Assembly (NCBI RefSeq): GCF_017873215.1
Contig: NZ_JAGGKA010000001.1
Span: forward strand, 1 to 64,000
DNA: 64,000 nucleotides
Direction: 5' to 3'
Origin: Clostridium tetanomorphum
Lineage (GTDB): Bacteria; Bacillota; Clostridia; Clostridiales; Clostridiaceae
Shown here: positions 45,668 through 53,978 of the stretch, piece by piece
Layout: the number at the start of each line of letters is the position of its first letter
Numbering within the stretch: position 1 is the first letter of the stretch
The notes under the pieces: model-generated
Told to the model about the DNA's origin: nothing
What the model saw: only the letters and a program-made list of their open reading frames with translations
Database searches by the model: none
Made by a program: the position numbers and the translations under genes

Positions 45668-45709
45668 CACTGCTAATACTCTCACTTGTTAAGTGGGAGA
45701 TAAGCAGTG
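45668..45709. repeat. Two-storey stem-loop
   Basis: Outer arms CACTGCT (45668-45674) and AGCAGTG (45703-45709) enclose inner arms CTCTCACTT (45679-45687) and AAGTGGGAG (45691-45699, one G-T pair) with a 3-nt loop. There is no T run. The structure is too elaborate for a simple terminator and recalls the hairpin ends of IS200/IS605-type or palindrome-associated elements. No transposase fragment is visible beside it. Confidence 0.4.
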
Positions 45710-45915
45710 ATATGAGTTATTTTAAGTTTTATATGGAAAGATCAATTTTTTAATAAATTTCACCTTAAGCCAATAACTGTTTCATAGATTAAATGAATTT
45801 ATGATGCAGATATTCAAGAAGGTAATATAAATTCATTTAAATATAAGAAAATATTTATTTAAAAGTAAAAATAAGGTATAATTAAATTGTATTGTTAGAA
45901 AGGGGCAATTTATAC

Positions 45916-46326
45916 ATGGAAAAGACTCTTGTACTTATAAAACCAGATGGAATTAAAAGAAGATTAGTAGGTGAAATAATTAGTTTTTATGAAAGAAAAA
46001 GCCTAAACATAGTAGCTTTAAAAATGACAAAAGCAAATAAAGATATTGTAGAAGAGCATTATAAGGAACATAAAGGAAGAGAATATTACGAAGAATTAAT
46101 AGCTTATATAACACAAGACAAGTTAATAGCTATGATTATAGAAGGGGAAAATGTAATAGCAATGATTAGAAAAATAAATGGAATTACAGATCCTCTAGAA
46201 GCTGATATGGGAAGTATCAGAGGAATGTATGGAACTAGTAAGCAAATAAACTTAGTACATGCTTCTGATAGTGTAGAAAGTTCTAGGAGAGAAATAAACA
46301 TATGGTTTCCTGAGATGGAATTTTAA
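45916..46326 (+). CDS. ndk: Nucleoside diphosphate kinase
   Basis: Transfers gamma-phosphate between nucleoside di- and triphosphates (136 aa). It opens MEKTLVLIKPDGIKRRLVGE, and the phospho-histidine lies in the variant motif NLVHASDSVESSRREI (family consensus NxxHGSD; Ala replaces Gly here). Start at the ATG at 45916, 7 nt after AAAGGGG; an in-frame upstream TTG is unlikely. Confidence 0.94.
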   Translation: MEKTLVLIKPDGIKRRLVGEIISFYERKSLNIVALKMTKANKDIVEEHYKEHKGREYYEELIAYITQDKLIAMIIEGENVIAMIRKINGITDPLEADMGSIRGMYGTSKQINLVHASDSVESSRREINIWFPEMEF

Positions 46327-46438
46327 TATATTCAATATTTTAAATTTTTAAAAAAGAAGGAATTTATATTGTTATTATAGAATATTAATTTATATTCACT
46401 TTATGATTAAGAAACTAAATAGAAAGGTGCGTGAAAGG

Positions 46439-46711
46439 ATGATATCAAATAAAGATGAAGTGATAAAACTAGCAGAAGAAATACTTTCTTTACTTAAAGT
46501 AAATGGATATAACATAGAACAAATGACTCCAGAAGAAGTAAGCAAGCTAGTAGATGAATATTTAAAAGATATGTATGAGGATTTTATAGACAGTCATGAA
46601 GATATTTTTAGAGAAATTGAATTTTCCTATGAAAGTTTTGAAGATTTTTATAAGACCTTTACAAAAAGTGTGAGAAACAAGGAAATACATATAGAAAGTT
46701 ATTTAAATTAA
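46439..46711 (+). CDS. Acidic hypothetical protein (90 aa)
   Basis: Predicted helical protein rich in Glu/Asp. The ATG at 46439 sits just after GTGAAAGG; an upstream ATG (46403) gives a longer, less likely form. Segments: EVIKLAEEILSLLKVNGYNI, MTPEEVSKLVDEYLKDMYED. No recognised family. Ends before a strong terminator. Confidence 0.55.
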   Translation: MISNKDEVIKLAEEILSLLKVNGYNIEQMTPEEVSKLVDEYLKDMYEDFIDSHEDIFREIEFSYESFEDFYKTFTKSVRNKEIHIESYLN

Positions 46712-46755
46712 AAAGCGATTTACATAAATTTCATAATTTTAAATATACATAAGAG

Positions 46756-46791
46756 AAAAAAGTGGAGAATTTTATAATCTCCACTTTTTTT
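46756..46791 (+). terminator. Terminator after the acidic protein gene
   Basis: AAAAAAGTGGAGA (46756-46768) and TCTCCACTTTTTTT form a perfect stem with a 9-nt loop and T tail. Confidence 0.88.
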
Positions 46792-46811
46792 AGGATAGGA
46801 AAGATAAAAAT

Positions 46812-46840
46812 TTCACAAAGTTATGCAAATGTAATATAAT
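46812..46840 (+). promoter_or_regulatory. Promoter upstream of the 50-residue ORF
   Basis: TTCACA (46812-46817) and TATAAT (46835-46840) lie 17 nt apart, leaving a leader of about 105 nt. Confidence 0.5.
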
Positions 46841-46954
46841 ATCAGTAAACAAAAGATATATGTTACTATTAATTACATATGATGAACTTTTTTCTTGAGA
46901 AGTTAAACTTTAAACATTATAATTATATTAGTAAATATATAAGGAGCTAGTTTT

Positions 46955-47107
46955 ATGAAAGCTAAAGTTAAAAAAATAGATGAAAGATATGTTATATGTT
47001 TAAGAGAAGATGGAATAATAATTGATATACTTGTAGATTTTTTAAAGGAAGTTAAATCAGGAGACATTTTAACAATACCGGATATAAGAAATGATAAAAA
47101 ATTGTAA
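46955..47107 (+). CDS. Small protein (50 aa)
   Basis: A 50-codon frame (MKAKVKKIDERYVICLREDG, ending IRNDKKL) with AAGGAG 9 nt before its ATG and a promoter upstream. The pattern, a short beta-rich start (VKKIDERYVICLREDG) then a helix and KSGDILTI, resembles the small DUF3006-type proteins, but I hold that loosely. Confidence 0.5.
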   Translation: MKAKVKKIDERYVICLREDGIIIDILVDFLKEVKSGDILTIPDIRNDKKL

Positions 47108-47181
47108 ACATAATTTATTATAAGCATATATTATTAAGTAGTTATTGCTATTGGATTAAGGAACGATGTAGGGAGGGAATT

Positions 47182-47475
47182 ATGATAAGAAACAATAATT
47201 ACAATTTGGAAAAGACGATAAGTTATATAGGACAAATTGTACTGGATAATAAAAAATTTCATGAATATAAAAGTAACAAAAATAACTTATCACTAATGCT
47301 TGCTATTGAGACTATAATAAAAATGGATTTTGACAATTATAGTAAAGAAGATATATTAAAAAGAGTAGAGACTATTGAAAAGTTTTATGATTTAGATAAT
47401 CCAGATATGGTTTCAAATAAAATTACTGGAAAGAGCTTTTATGTGTTTAAGCCTGTTAAAAAATTCACAAATTAA
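47182..47475 (+). CDS. Hypothetical protein (97 aa)
   Basis: A 97-residue predominantly helical soluble protein with a strong ribosome site (GGGAGGG before ATG). Segments: NNLSLMLAIETIIKMDFDNY and DILKRVETIEKFYDLDNPDM. No recognised domain. Lies in a run of small same-strand genes. Confidence 0.5.
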   Translation: MIRNNNYNLEKTISYIGQIVLDNKKFHEYKSNKNNLSLMLAIETIIKMDFDNYSKEDILKRVETIEKFYDLDNPDMVSNKITGKSFYVFKPVKKFTN

Positions 47476-47552
47476 ATAATATCGTGTATTACAATTTCCT
47501 CTAGAATAAAACTTCTTTCTTTAGAAAAAATAATAAAGAAAGGAGTGTTTTT

Positions 47553-47690
47553 ATGCCTAATAAGATGAGGAGTACTAAAAATAATAGAAAGCATGATGGG
47601 AAGTTTAGAAAAAAGACTATAAAGCATGATCCGCAAGCAGAAAGTTCAAGAGCTGTTTTTGGAGAACCAAAGGCTAAAGAATTAGATTAA
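47553..47690 (+). CDS. Small basic protein (45 aa), CPC_1213-like
   Basis: A 45-residue Lys/Arg/His-rich peptide after AAAGGAGTG. The stretch HDGKFRKKTIKHDPQAESSR, then AVFGEPK, looks like a small basic protein recurring in clostridia (CPC_1213 type); this is recalled, not searched. It could bind nucleic acid. The next small gene begins 18 nt downstream. Confidence 0.6.
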   Translation: MPNKMRSTKNNRKHDGKFRKKTIKHDPQAESSRAVFGEPKAKELD

Positions 47691-47708
47691 TCATTGGAGG
47701 AATTAAAT

Positions 47709-47855
47709 ATGTTAGAAGGAAATATAGATGAACTAAAGCTAAAGGCAAAAAAAATGCTTATAGATGGCAAAACAATGGATGAAATAAGAAGAGAGACTAG
47801 ACTTAGAGAAAAAGATATAAAGAGAATACAATCAGAGATAACAGCAAAATTTTAA
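47709..47855 (+). CDS. Small helix-turn-helix-like protein (48 aa)
   Basis: A 48-residue charged peptide following TTGGAGG. The sequence KKMLIDGKTMDEIRRETRLR followed by EKDIKRIQSEI has the spacing of a minimal helix-turn-helix (as in resolvase or sigma-region-4 tails). Function unknown; ends just before a long terminator hairpin. Confidence 0.5.
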   Translation: MLEGNIDELKLKAKKMLIDGKTMDEIRRETRLREKDIKRIQSEITAKF

Positions 47856-47881
47856 TATAAGATTTTGAAAATAAAATTATA

Positions 47882-47933
47882 ATAGAGAGCAGATTTAAAT
47901 TAATAAAAGATAAATTTGCTCTCTATATTTTTT
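47882..47933. terminator. Terminator of the small-gene cluster
   Basis: ATAGAGAGCAGATTTA (47882-47897) pairs with TAAATTTGCTCTCTAT (47911-47926, near-perfect), followed by ATTTTTT. It also lies downstream of the convergent minus-strand gene pair. Confidence 0.75.
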
Positions 47934-47966
47934 AATATAAAATAGCATGATAAATATTAAAAAGTG

Positions 47967-48551
47967 TCATTTTTTATTTACTTCAATTACTTGACCAGAG
48001 CCATTATAAATTTTAAGCTTTACTATATAATCATAAGTTTCTTCATAAGGTTTTGAAATTCTATTATAATCATTAATTGTATCATATAACGTTTTATCAG
48101 TGGTAAAATATTTATCTAAGTCATAGTTTATATATATTTTTTGTTCTTTTATATTATCTATATTGAAATTCTCTTTTAATACATAAGTTGGTATGCTACA
48201 TTTTAAATATAATTGCCCTTTTTTGGGCTTTTCTAAAGTAATACGAGAGACATGCCAATAGTTATTTTTTTTATTTAATATTCCATAGGCATTTATATAA
48301 TCTTTTTTTAATTCTTTGTAATTAGTATAAATAGCAGAATCTACAATATTTTTATCTATAGATGATATTTTATAATCTAAATAAAGAACTCTTCCTCTAA
48401 AAGTATCTTTTCCAGGATTAATACGACTTTCTAATTGTACGGTTTCACCATATATTTGGACAAGCAGTGGTGGTATGCACATAGATAAAAGAACTAATAA
48501 GGGAATTAAAGATACTAATAAGTATTTCTTTGTTTTAGTTAATGTAATCAT
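47967..48551 (-). CDS. GDYXXLXY-type membrane-anchored protein
   Basis: A 194-residue protein with one N-terminal transmembrane helix (YLLVSLIPLLVLLSMCIPPL) and an extracytoplasmic domain. It carries the family motif in the variant form GRVLYLDYKIS and a C-terminal region VKLKIYNGSGQVIEV. Such proteins are encoded beside DUF2157 membrane proteins, exactly as here (2 nt after that gene). The pair's function is unknown. Confidence 0.72.
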   Translation of the reverse strand: MITLTKTKKYLLVSLIPLLVLLSMCIPPLLVQIYGETVQLESRINPGKDTFRGRVLYLDYKISSIDKNIVDSAIYTNYKELKKDYINAYGILNKKNNYWHVSRITLEKPKKGQLYLKCSIPTYVLKENFNIDNIKEQKIYINYDLDKYFTTDKTLYDTINDYNRISKPYEETYDYIVKLKIYNGSGQVIEVNKK

Positions 48552-48553
48552 AC

Positions 48554-49627
48554 TTATATACCTTCCTTTCTTAGTCTTTCAAAATAATAACCCATAGATA
48601 AAAGTATTATTCCACCAATAAGGAAAAATAAAGATTTAGGTAAGAAATCATATGCCATATCAAAATAAAATCTTAATATAGTAATACATAGTAGAATAAG
48701 AGAAGTTAGACTTCCTTTTTTTATTAGTATTAAAAGATATATAAAAAACAATATAGAAAATATTATAGAAAGTTTAGAAGCTGTATTAAGTGAAAATAAA
48801 TTAATATTTTCCCAATGATATTTATAGGTTAGTATTATTCCTGTTACACCAAATATTAAATTGCCTTCAATTTTAAATATTTCTTTATTGTTTTTAAAAG
48901 GAGTATAGTAGAAAACAATACCTATAATAAAAACTATAAAGGCAGTATAATTAGATATTGCGTCAATTTTTAAGATAAAGTTTATTAAAATATCTAATAA
49001 TAATAGATTATTTAAAAATGCAAGTTTTCCAGAATTCTCATATATTTTATTATTTATCAAATACATTAAAGGCATTATTAACATAAATATATATAGATTA
49101 AAGTTAAAAGAAAAATATTGATTTATATATATAAAAAGCAATCCTTGAGAAAAGAAAAATAAAATTTTGTCTTTGAATAGAATTACGTATGGAATAACGC
49201 CTATAAACCAAAGTAAGAATGATGTACTAACATAGCCGCTATAATTAAAATTTTGAGTTGTCAAAAATATTCCCGAACCGTATATAAGAGAGCTTAAGTA
49301 TAAAAAGCTTTTACTAGTTTTAGGATAGCTATCATAAACTTTAAAACTTATCATATTAGAAATAATAAATAGTGATATTACTATAATGAATTTAATGAGT
49401 CTAGTAAAACCTTCCCAATTACTAGCTATAAAAGTTAATATTCCAAGTCCTATAAGAATAGATCCAATAATTAATAACACTCTTATAAAATTTATATTAC
49501 TACCAACATTGTAATAAGATAAAATAGTTTCTTTTTGCTCTTCAGTGATAATACCTTCATCCTTAAATAAGATTAGTTCTTTTTTTAAAAAATTAAATTT
49601 GCTAGAGGAAATAGTTCTCTTACCCAT
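48554..49627 (-). CDS. DUF2157 multi-pass membrane protein
   Basis: A 357-residue protein. The cytoplasmic N-terminus (FFKDEGIITEEQ-type segment, here LILFKDEGIITEEQKETIL) precedes about ten hydrophobic segments, the first IRVLLIIGSILIGLGILTFI. N-terminal pattern and topology match DUF2157. AAGGAGG precedes the ATG and is part of the end of a 47-codon ORF upstream. First large gene of a two- or three-gene minus-strand operon. Confidence 0.78.
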   Translation of the reverse strand: MGKRTISSSKFNFLKKELILFKDEGIITEEQKETILSYYNVGSNINFIRVLLIIGSILIGLGILTFIASNWEGFTRLIKFIIVISLFIISNMISFKVYDSYPKTSKSFLYLSSLIYGSGIFLTTQNFNYSGYVSTSFLLWFIGVIPYVILFKDKILFFFSQGLLFIYINQYFSFNFNLYIFMLIMPLMYLINNKIYENSGKLAFLNNLLLLDILINFILKIDAISNYTAFIVFIIGIVFYYTPFKNNKEIFKIEGNLIFGVTGIILTYKYHWENINLFSLNTASKLSIIFSILFFIYLLILIKKGSLTSLILLCITILRFYFDMAYDFLPKSLFFLIGGIILLSMGYYFERLRKEGI

Positions 49628-49629
49628 AG

Positions 49630-49773
49630 TTACCTCCTTGGTGATTGTAATGTGGAATATAATTTAAAATGAATCTTTATAACATTCTGTATTTTTTTAG
49701 TGCAGTTATTTTTATTATATGCAAAAATCATAATTACTATAGATGAAGCAATAGCTAAAGCAAATAGAGTCAT
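49630..49773 (-). CDS. Small membrane peptide upstream of DUF2157 (47 aa)
   Basis: A 47-codon ORF beginning MTLFALAIASSIVIMIFAYN, a single hydrophobic helix, followed by a basic tail. AGGAAG lies 8 nt before the ATG. Its last codons (AGG AGG TAA) form the ribosome site of the DUF2157 gene, so translation of the two is likely coupled. It could be a genuine small membrane protein or a regulatory leader. Confidence 0.45.
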   Translation of the reverse strand: MTLFALAIASSIVIMIFAYNKNNCTKKIQNVIKIHFKLYSTLQSPRR

Positions 49774-49916
49774 ATTAGGCTCTTCCTTTCAATGATATAC
49801 TAATTATTATATTATACAATTATATAGAATAAGAAAAAAACTTATAAAGAAATTATAAAGTTTTATAAGTTTATGCCAATATAATTTATAATAAAGCATG
49901 TAGGAGGGACCTTTCT

Positions 49917-50621
49917 ATGAATGAAAAAATATTAATTGTTGAGGATGATAAAGATATTGCTTTATGCATAAAAGAATATATTGAAAAAAAAGGATACATC
50001 GGTATATGGGCATCTACAGGAAAAGAAGGATATGAGGAATTTAAAAGAGATAAATTTCAGCTTCTAATATTAGACATTATGATGCCTGAAATGGATGGAT
50101 TAACCCTTTGTAAAAATATAAGACTCATAAGTGATGTACCAATACTTATTATAAGTGCTAAAAGTGAAGATTATGATAAGGTTAAGGGTCTAAATTTAGG
50201 AGCTGATGATTATATTACAAAACCCTTTAGTTTAACTGAACTTTATGCAAGGATAGAATCTCATTTGAGGAGATATAGAAGATATAATTCTATAAAAGAA
50301 AATGCTAACATTATAACTTATAATAATGGTCTTGTTATATATGAAGATGGCAAATATGTTGAAGTTGATGGGGTTAATATACACCTAACTTCAAAAGAAT
50401 TTGAACTTGTCATGTTAATGGCGCAAAATGCCAAAAAAGCTTTTACTAAAAAGGAGCTTTATGAAACAGTATGGAGTGAGCAGGATGTAGATGGAAATAA
50501 TACGGTAACAGTTCACATAAAAGAAATTAGGGAAAAGTTAAAGGATGATGTAAAAAACTCAAAATTTATTGAGACTGTATGGGGAATAGGTTATAGATTT
50601 ATAGGAGAAAAAATAATATGA
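49917..50621 (+). CDS. OmpR/PhoB-family response regulator
   Basis: A 234-residue two-component regulator. The receiver domain has the acidic pocket EDDKD, the phospho-acceptor in LLILDIMMPEMDGLTLC, and LGADDYITKPFSLTEL with the conserved Lys. The C-terminal winged helix (LTSKEFELVMLMAQNAKKAF, VDGNNTVTVHIKEIREKL) is complete. GGAGGG precedes the ATG. It overlaps the kinase gene by 4 nt. Confidence 0.93.
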   Translation: MNEKILIVEDDKDIALCIKEYIEKKGYIGIWASTGKEGYEEFKRDKFQLLILDIMMPEMDGLTLCKNIRLISDVPILIISAKSEDYDKVKGLNLGADDYITKPFSLTELYARIESHLRRYRRYNSIKENANIITYNNGLVIYEDGKYVEVDGVNIHLTSKEFELVMLMAQNAKKAFTKKELYETVWSEQDVDGNNTVTVHIKEIREKLKDDVKNSKFIETVWGIGYRFIGEKII

Positions 50622-52057
50622 AAATAAAAAACTGGCTTATTTTTTCATATATAACAGTAATGCTTATTCCAATATTAACTGCAGTAATACTTTTCTTTTG
50701 GATGGAAAGTTATAATAAGCAAACAGAAATAAATGACTATGTGACAAACATGAGAAAATTTGAAAAGTATGATGAAGTATTAAATGATGAAAATATTTTT
50801 ATTCATCCTCCTAAAGAACTTAATTTAATTGATGAAAAAGATAAAAGCAATACAAAAATAGAACTATACGATAAAAACGGAATACTAGTATATTCATCTA
50901 ATAATGAAACTATGAGTATCCCAATATCTACAGAACAACTTTATAAGGAGCTTTATGAAATAAAACATGGATTTAGGGCAGATACATTTAAAAAACCTAT
51001 TTTTAGTAAAGGTGATTTAATTGGGATTTATAAAATAACTATAATGCGTACAAAAATAGTTAAAGGTGTAAATTATATAACACTAAAGGCTTTTGCTATA
51101 TTTATTACAGTATTTTTTATAGTTTTAATATCCATGATTAAATTAATGGATAAAAAATTTAATAATCCAATTTTACTTTTGATAACGGCTATGCAGGATT
51201 TTGCACGAGGAAAAGAAACTTCTATAAAATATAAGTCACAGGATGAAATAGGAGAACTCATAAAGCATTTCAATAATATGAAAAATGAACTTGAACAAAA
51301 AAATGTTCAAATAGAAAAAGAACAAAAATCTAAAGAGTATATGATAGCAGCAATATCACATGATTTAAAAACTCCTTTAACGGCTATAAGAGCTTATGCA
51401 GAACTAATTAATTCTAAAGATGAGGAAAACAGTATTAGACATGTTTGGAGTATATTAAATAAATGCGATTACATGACTAATATGTTAGAGGATTTACTAA
51501 TGTATACGGTACTATCTTCAAATTATACTATGAACTTTGTTAATGTAGATGGAGAAGAGTTTTTTCAAATGCTTTTTTCAGGCTATGATGAAGTTTGTTT
51601 TAAAAATAATATAAGGTTTGAAACTGAAATAAATGTTAATGGAAGTTTTAATGTTGATGTTAAGCAAATGATAAGAGTAATTGATAATTTAATGAGTAAT
51701 GCAATTAGATATACAGAGGAAGGAAAGTGGATTCATATGGGAGTATTTTGTCATGAAGCTAATCTTCCTAATTGGATATGCCAGGATGAACAGCAAAAAC
51801 TTAAGGAATTTAGAAAAGAAGGGGCAGTTATATTAGTTAAAAATGAAGGTGAAGAAATATCAAAAGAGCATATAGAAAGAATTATGGAACCTTTCTATAA
51901 AGTGGACAACTCCAGAAATAAGAAGGTAGGAACAGGACTTGGATTAAGCATAGTAAAGTTGATTATTGACAATCATCATGGAAAAATGACTATTTTATCA
52001 AGTAAAGAAACAGGAACATTAATAGCTTGTTTTTTAAAAAATGAAGGGATGGATTAA
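50618..52057 (+). CDS. Sensor histidine kinase
   Basis: A 479-residue membrane kinase: helix 1 (WLIFSYITVMLIPILTAVIL), an extracytoplasmic sensor of about 120 residues, helix 2 (AIFITVFFIVLISMIKLM), HAMP (DEIGELIKHFNNM), and HisKA with the phospho-His in AAISHDLKTPLTAIRAY. The ATPase has N-box DNLMSNAIRY and G-box GTGLGLSIVKLII. Partner of the overlapping regulator. The signal is unknown; the lipoprotein gene 3 nt downstream may be part of the response or the sensing. Confidence 0.92.
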   Translation: MKIKNWLIFSYITVMLIPILTAVILFFWMESYNKQTEINDYVTNMRKFEKYDEVLNDENIFIHPPKELNLIDEKDKSNTKIELYDKNGILVYSSNNETMSIPISTEQLYKELYEIKHGFRADTFKKPIFSKGDLIGIYKITIMRTKIVKGVNYITLKAFAIFITVFFIVLISMIKLMDKKFNNPILLLITAMQDFARGKETSIKYKSQDEIGELIKHFNNMKNELEQKNVQIEKEQKSKEYMIAAISHDLKTPLTAIRAYAELINSKDEENSIRHVWSILNKCDYMTNMLEDLLMYTVLSSNYTMNFVNVDGEEFFQMLFSGYDEVCFKNNIRFETEINVNGSFNVDVKQMIRVIDNLMSNAIRYTEEGKWIHMGVFCHEANLPNWICQDEQQKLKEFRKEGAVILVKNEGEEISKEHIERIMEPFYKVDNSRNKKVGTGLGLSIVKLIIDNHHGKMTILSSKETGTLIACFLKNEGMD

Positions 52058-52060
52058 GAT

Positions 52061-53167
52061 ATGATTAAAAAAAGAGTTATAAGTATTTTTATAGGAGCTT
52101 TAGTAGGTGTTACTGCATTAGTAGGTTGTGAAACAAAAACTAGTATTTTACCAGAAAAAATAGTAGCTCATGCTATGGAGGTAGATAATAAAGTAAAACC
52201 TTATTATGGAGAAAGTAGAATGGTAATATACGGTGAAGGTAATAAGATTGTTGAAGATACAATTCTAAAAGAATGGTATGATACTTCCAACAATAAAATG
52301 AGGATTAGAATTGAAAGTTATGATGATAAAAATAATATGTTAAGCACATGTACAAATGATGGAAATAATATATTAATGTATATGAGCAAGGATAAAAAAG
52401 TTTTAACTATGAAAAGTATAAATAGTATGGATATGCCTATAAAATCTCAAAGGGAGCAAACAAAACAACTTTTAGAAATTATAAAGAAAAGTCATAATGT
52501 AACTACTGTAGGAGAAGAAAAAGTAAATGGTATAGAAGCGTATCATATAAAAGCAGTACCAAAAGAAAAGGATAGCTTAATAGGTAACCAAGATATGTGG
52601 ATAGATAAAAATAATTGGTTTGTGGTTAAAAGCATTTCTTTAGCCGGAAATACAAAAATAGAATGTGAATATACAAAGTTAGATTTTTCACCTAAGATAG
52701 ATGATAGTCTTTTTACACAGAAAATTCCTTCAGATGTGAAGGTGGAGAATTTAGAGAATATGGGTCCAAAAGTAAAGGAAATGAGTTTAAAAGATATAAA
52801 AGGTTTTTTAGGAAACTCCTTTTCATATTTCTCAGAAACATCAGGCTATAAAATTAATAAAATATCACTTAATCAGTACAAAAGCAAAGTAGCAGATGAT
52901 GAAATAATTATGGATTATCAAAAGAATAATAAACCTTGTTTTAGTATAAGCCTTAGAAAAGGAAATAAAGCTAATTCAGAGAATGGTAAAATCCCTGGTG
53001 AAAAATATGTAACTATAAGGGGACAAAAAGGATTTGTTATAAATGATGGTATTTGCATAATTGGATGGACAGAAGGTAATGTAAATTATAGTGTAATATT
53101 ACAAGATAATAGCATAAAGTATAAAGAGTTTATAAAGACTTTAGATAAGATGGAAGTGTATAAATAA
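52061..53167 (+). CDS. LolA-like lipoprotein of the two-component operon
   Basis: A 368-residue lipoprotein (MIKKRVISIFIGALVGVTAL, then the lipobox LVGC). The first two thirds look like the LolA/LppX-type beta fold used in Firmicute lipoproteins (ILKEWYDTSNNKMRIRIE, YHIKAVPKEKDSLIGNQDMW), and the last third like a DUF4367-type domain (FVINDGICIIGWTEGNVNYS). Tightly linked to the sensor kinase gene, so cell-envelope sensing or lipid-ligand binding is a fair guess. Confidence 0.75.
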   Translation: MIKKRVISIFIGALVGVTALVGCETKTSILPEKIVAHAMEVDNKVKPYYGESRMVIYGEGNKIVEDTILKEWYDTSNNKMRIRIESYDDKNNMLSTCTNDGNNILMYMSKDKKVLTMKSINSMDMPIKSQREQTKQLLEIIKKSHNVTTVGEEKVNGIEAYHIKAVPKEKDSLIGNQDMWIDKNNWFVVKSISLAGNTKIECEYTKLDFSPKIDDSLFTQKIPSDVKVENLENMGPKVKEMSLKDIKGFLGNSFSYFSETSGYKINKISLNQYKSKVADDEIIMDYQKNNKPCFSISLRKGNKANSENGKIPGEKYVTIRGQKGFVINDGICIIGWTEGNVNYSVILQDNSIKYKEFIKTLDKMEVYK

Positions 53168-53173
53168 TTTTAA

Positions 53174-53210
53174 AAAGCTTAAGTCAAAGAAGAATTTTGA
53201 CTTAAGCTTT
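53174..53210 (+). terminator. Terminator after the two-component operon
   Basis: A perfect 15-bp inverted repeat: AAAGCTTAAGTCAAA (53174-53188) and its complement (53196-53210), with a 7-nt loop. The following T run is short. Confidence 0.7.
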
Positions 53211-53309
53211 ATTAATTTATTATAATGGTAGTAGAAAATGGTAAAAGTATTGTATAATATTTTTATAAATAAAGAGTAAATATATTAATGGGAAAGTTAG
53301 GTGATAGCA

Positions 53310-53570
53310 ATGAAACCTATAATTATGTTTATAACATCATGGTGCCCATATTGTAAAAAAGCACTTCTATGGATGGAGGAACTGAAGAAAGAAAATCCAC
53401 AGTATGAAAATGTTGAAGTAAAAATAATTGATGAGGAACATGAATCTGAAATAGCTAAAAAGTATAGTTATTATTATGTTCCCACATATTATGTGGATGG
53501 AATAAAGGTTCATGAAGGAGTGCCTACTAAAGATATAATTAAAGATGTATTTGAAAGGACAATTAAATAA
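53310..53570 (+). CDS. Glutaredoxin-like thiol-disulfide protein
   Basis: An 86-residue thioredoxin-fold protein with the active site TSWCPYCKKALLWMEEL (CPYC) and the cis-proline in YVPTYYVDGIKVHEG. ATG at 53310 follows GGTGATA; the GTG at 53301 is less likely. Its electron donor is uncertain because glutathione is often missing in clostridia; thioredoxin reductase is one option. Confidence 0.85.
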   Translation: MKPIIMFITSWCPYCKKALLWMEELKKENPQYENVEVKIIDEEHESEIAKKYSYYYVPTYYVDGIKVHEGVPTKDIIKDVFERTIK

Positions 53571-53610
53571 AGCTACTAATTAATAATTTTTATATAAGGC
53601 GGTGCTTAAT

Positions 53611-53823
53611 TTGAATATTGATTTTGATAAAATAGTAAATGATGTAAGTGTAGAAGCTAGCAAAGAGGCTGTAGCTTCAGCTTCATCAATATTATCTTTA
53701 CCAGAAGATATTGCAGATGATGTGGAAACATATAAACTACTAATAGCCTACACAAATTCATTAGTTGCAAAATCTCTTGAAGAATATCATAAAACTATTA
53801 TGAAAGAACTTAAAAAAGATTAA
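53611..53823 (+). CDS. Small hypothetical protein (70 aa)
   Basis: Predicted helical, acidic protein starting at TTG (53611), 9 nt after AAGGCGG. Segments: DDVETYKLLIAYTNSLVAKS, LEEYHKTIMKELKK. No family recognised. It follows the glutaredoxin-like gene by about 40 nt and may share its transcript. Confidence 0.5.
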   Translation: MNIDFDKIVNDVSVEASKEAVASASSILSLPEDIADDVETYKLLIAYTNSLVAKSLEEYHKTIMKELKKD

Positions 53824-53840
53824 TTTAGAAAATATGTACG

Positions 53841-53877
53841 GCAAAATGAGAGTGTAAATAAAGCACTCTCATTTTGC
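53841..53877 (+). terminator. Hairpin upstream of the ECF sigma operon
   Basis: GCAAAATGAGAGTG (53841-53854) and CACTCTCATTTTGC (53864-53877) are perfect 14-bp arms. No T run follows. It separates the small-protein gene from the ECF sigma gene. Confidence 0.65.
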
Positions 53878-53978
53878 TATGTATTAAAATAAAAAATTAT
53901 AGTCAGAAAAATAGTAATTTGTTCGTATTAGATTATGAGAAGCTTCTTAAGGGAGATTGTAGCAGAGGGAGGAAAAAT

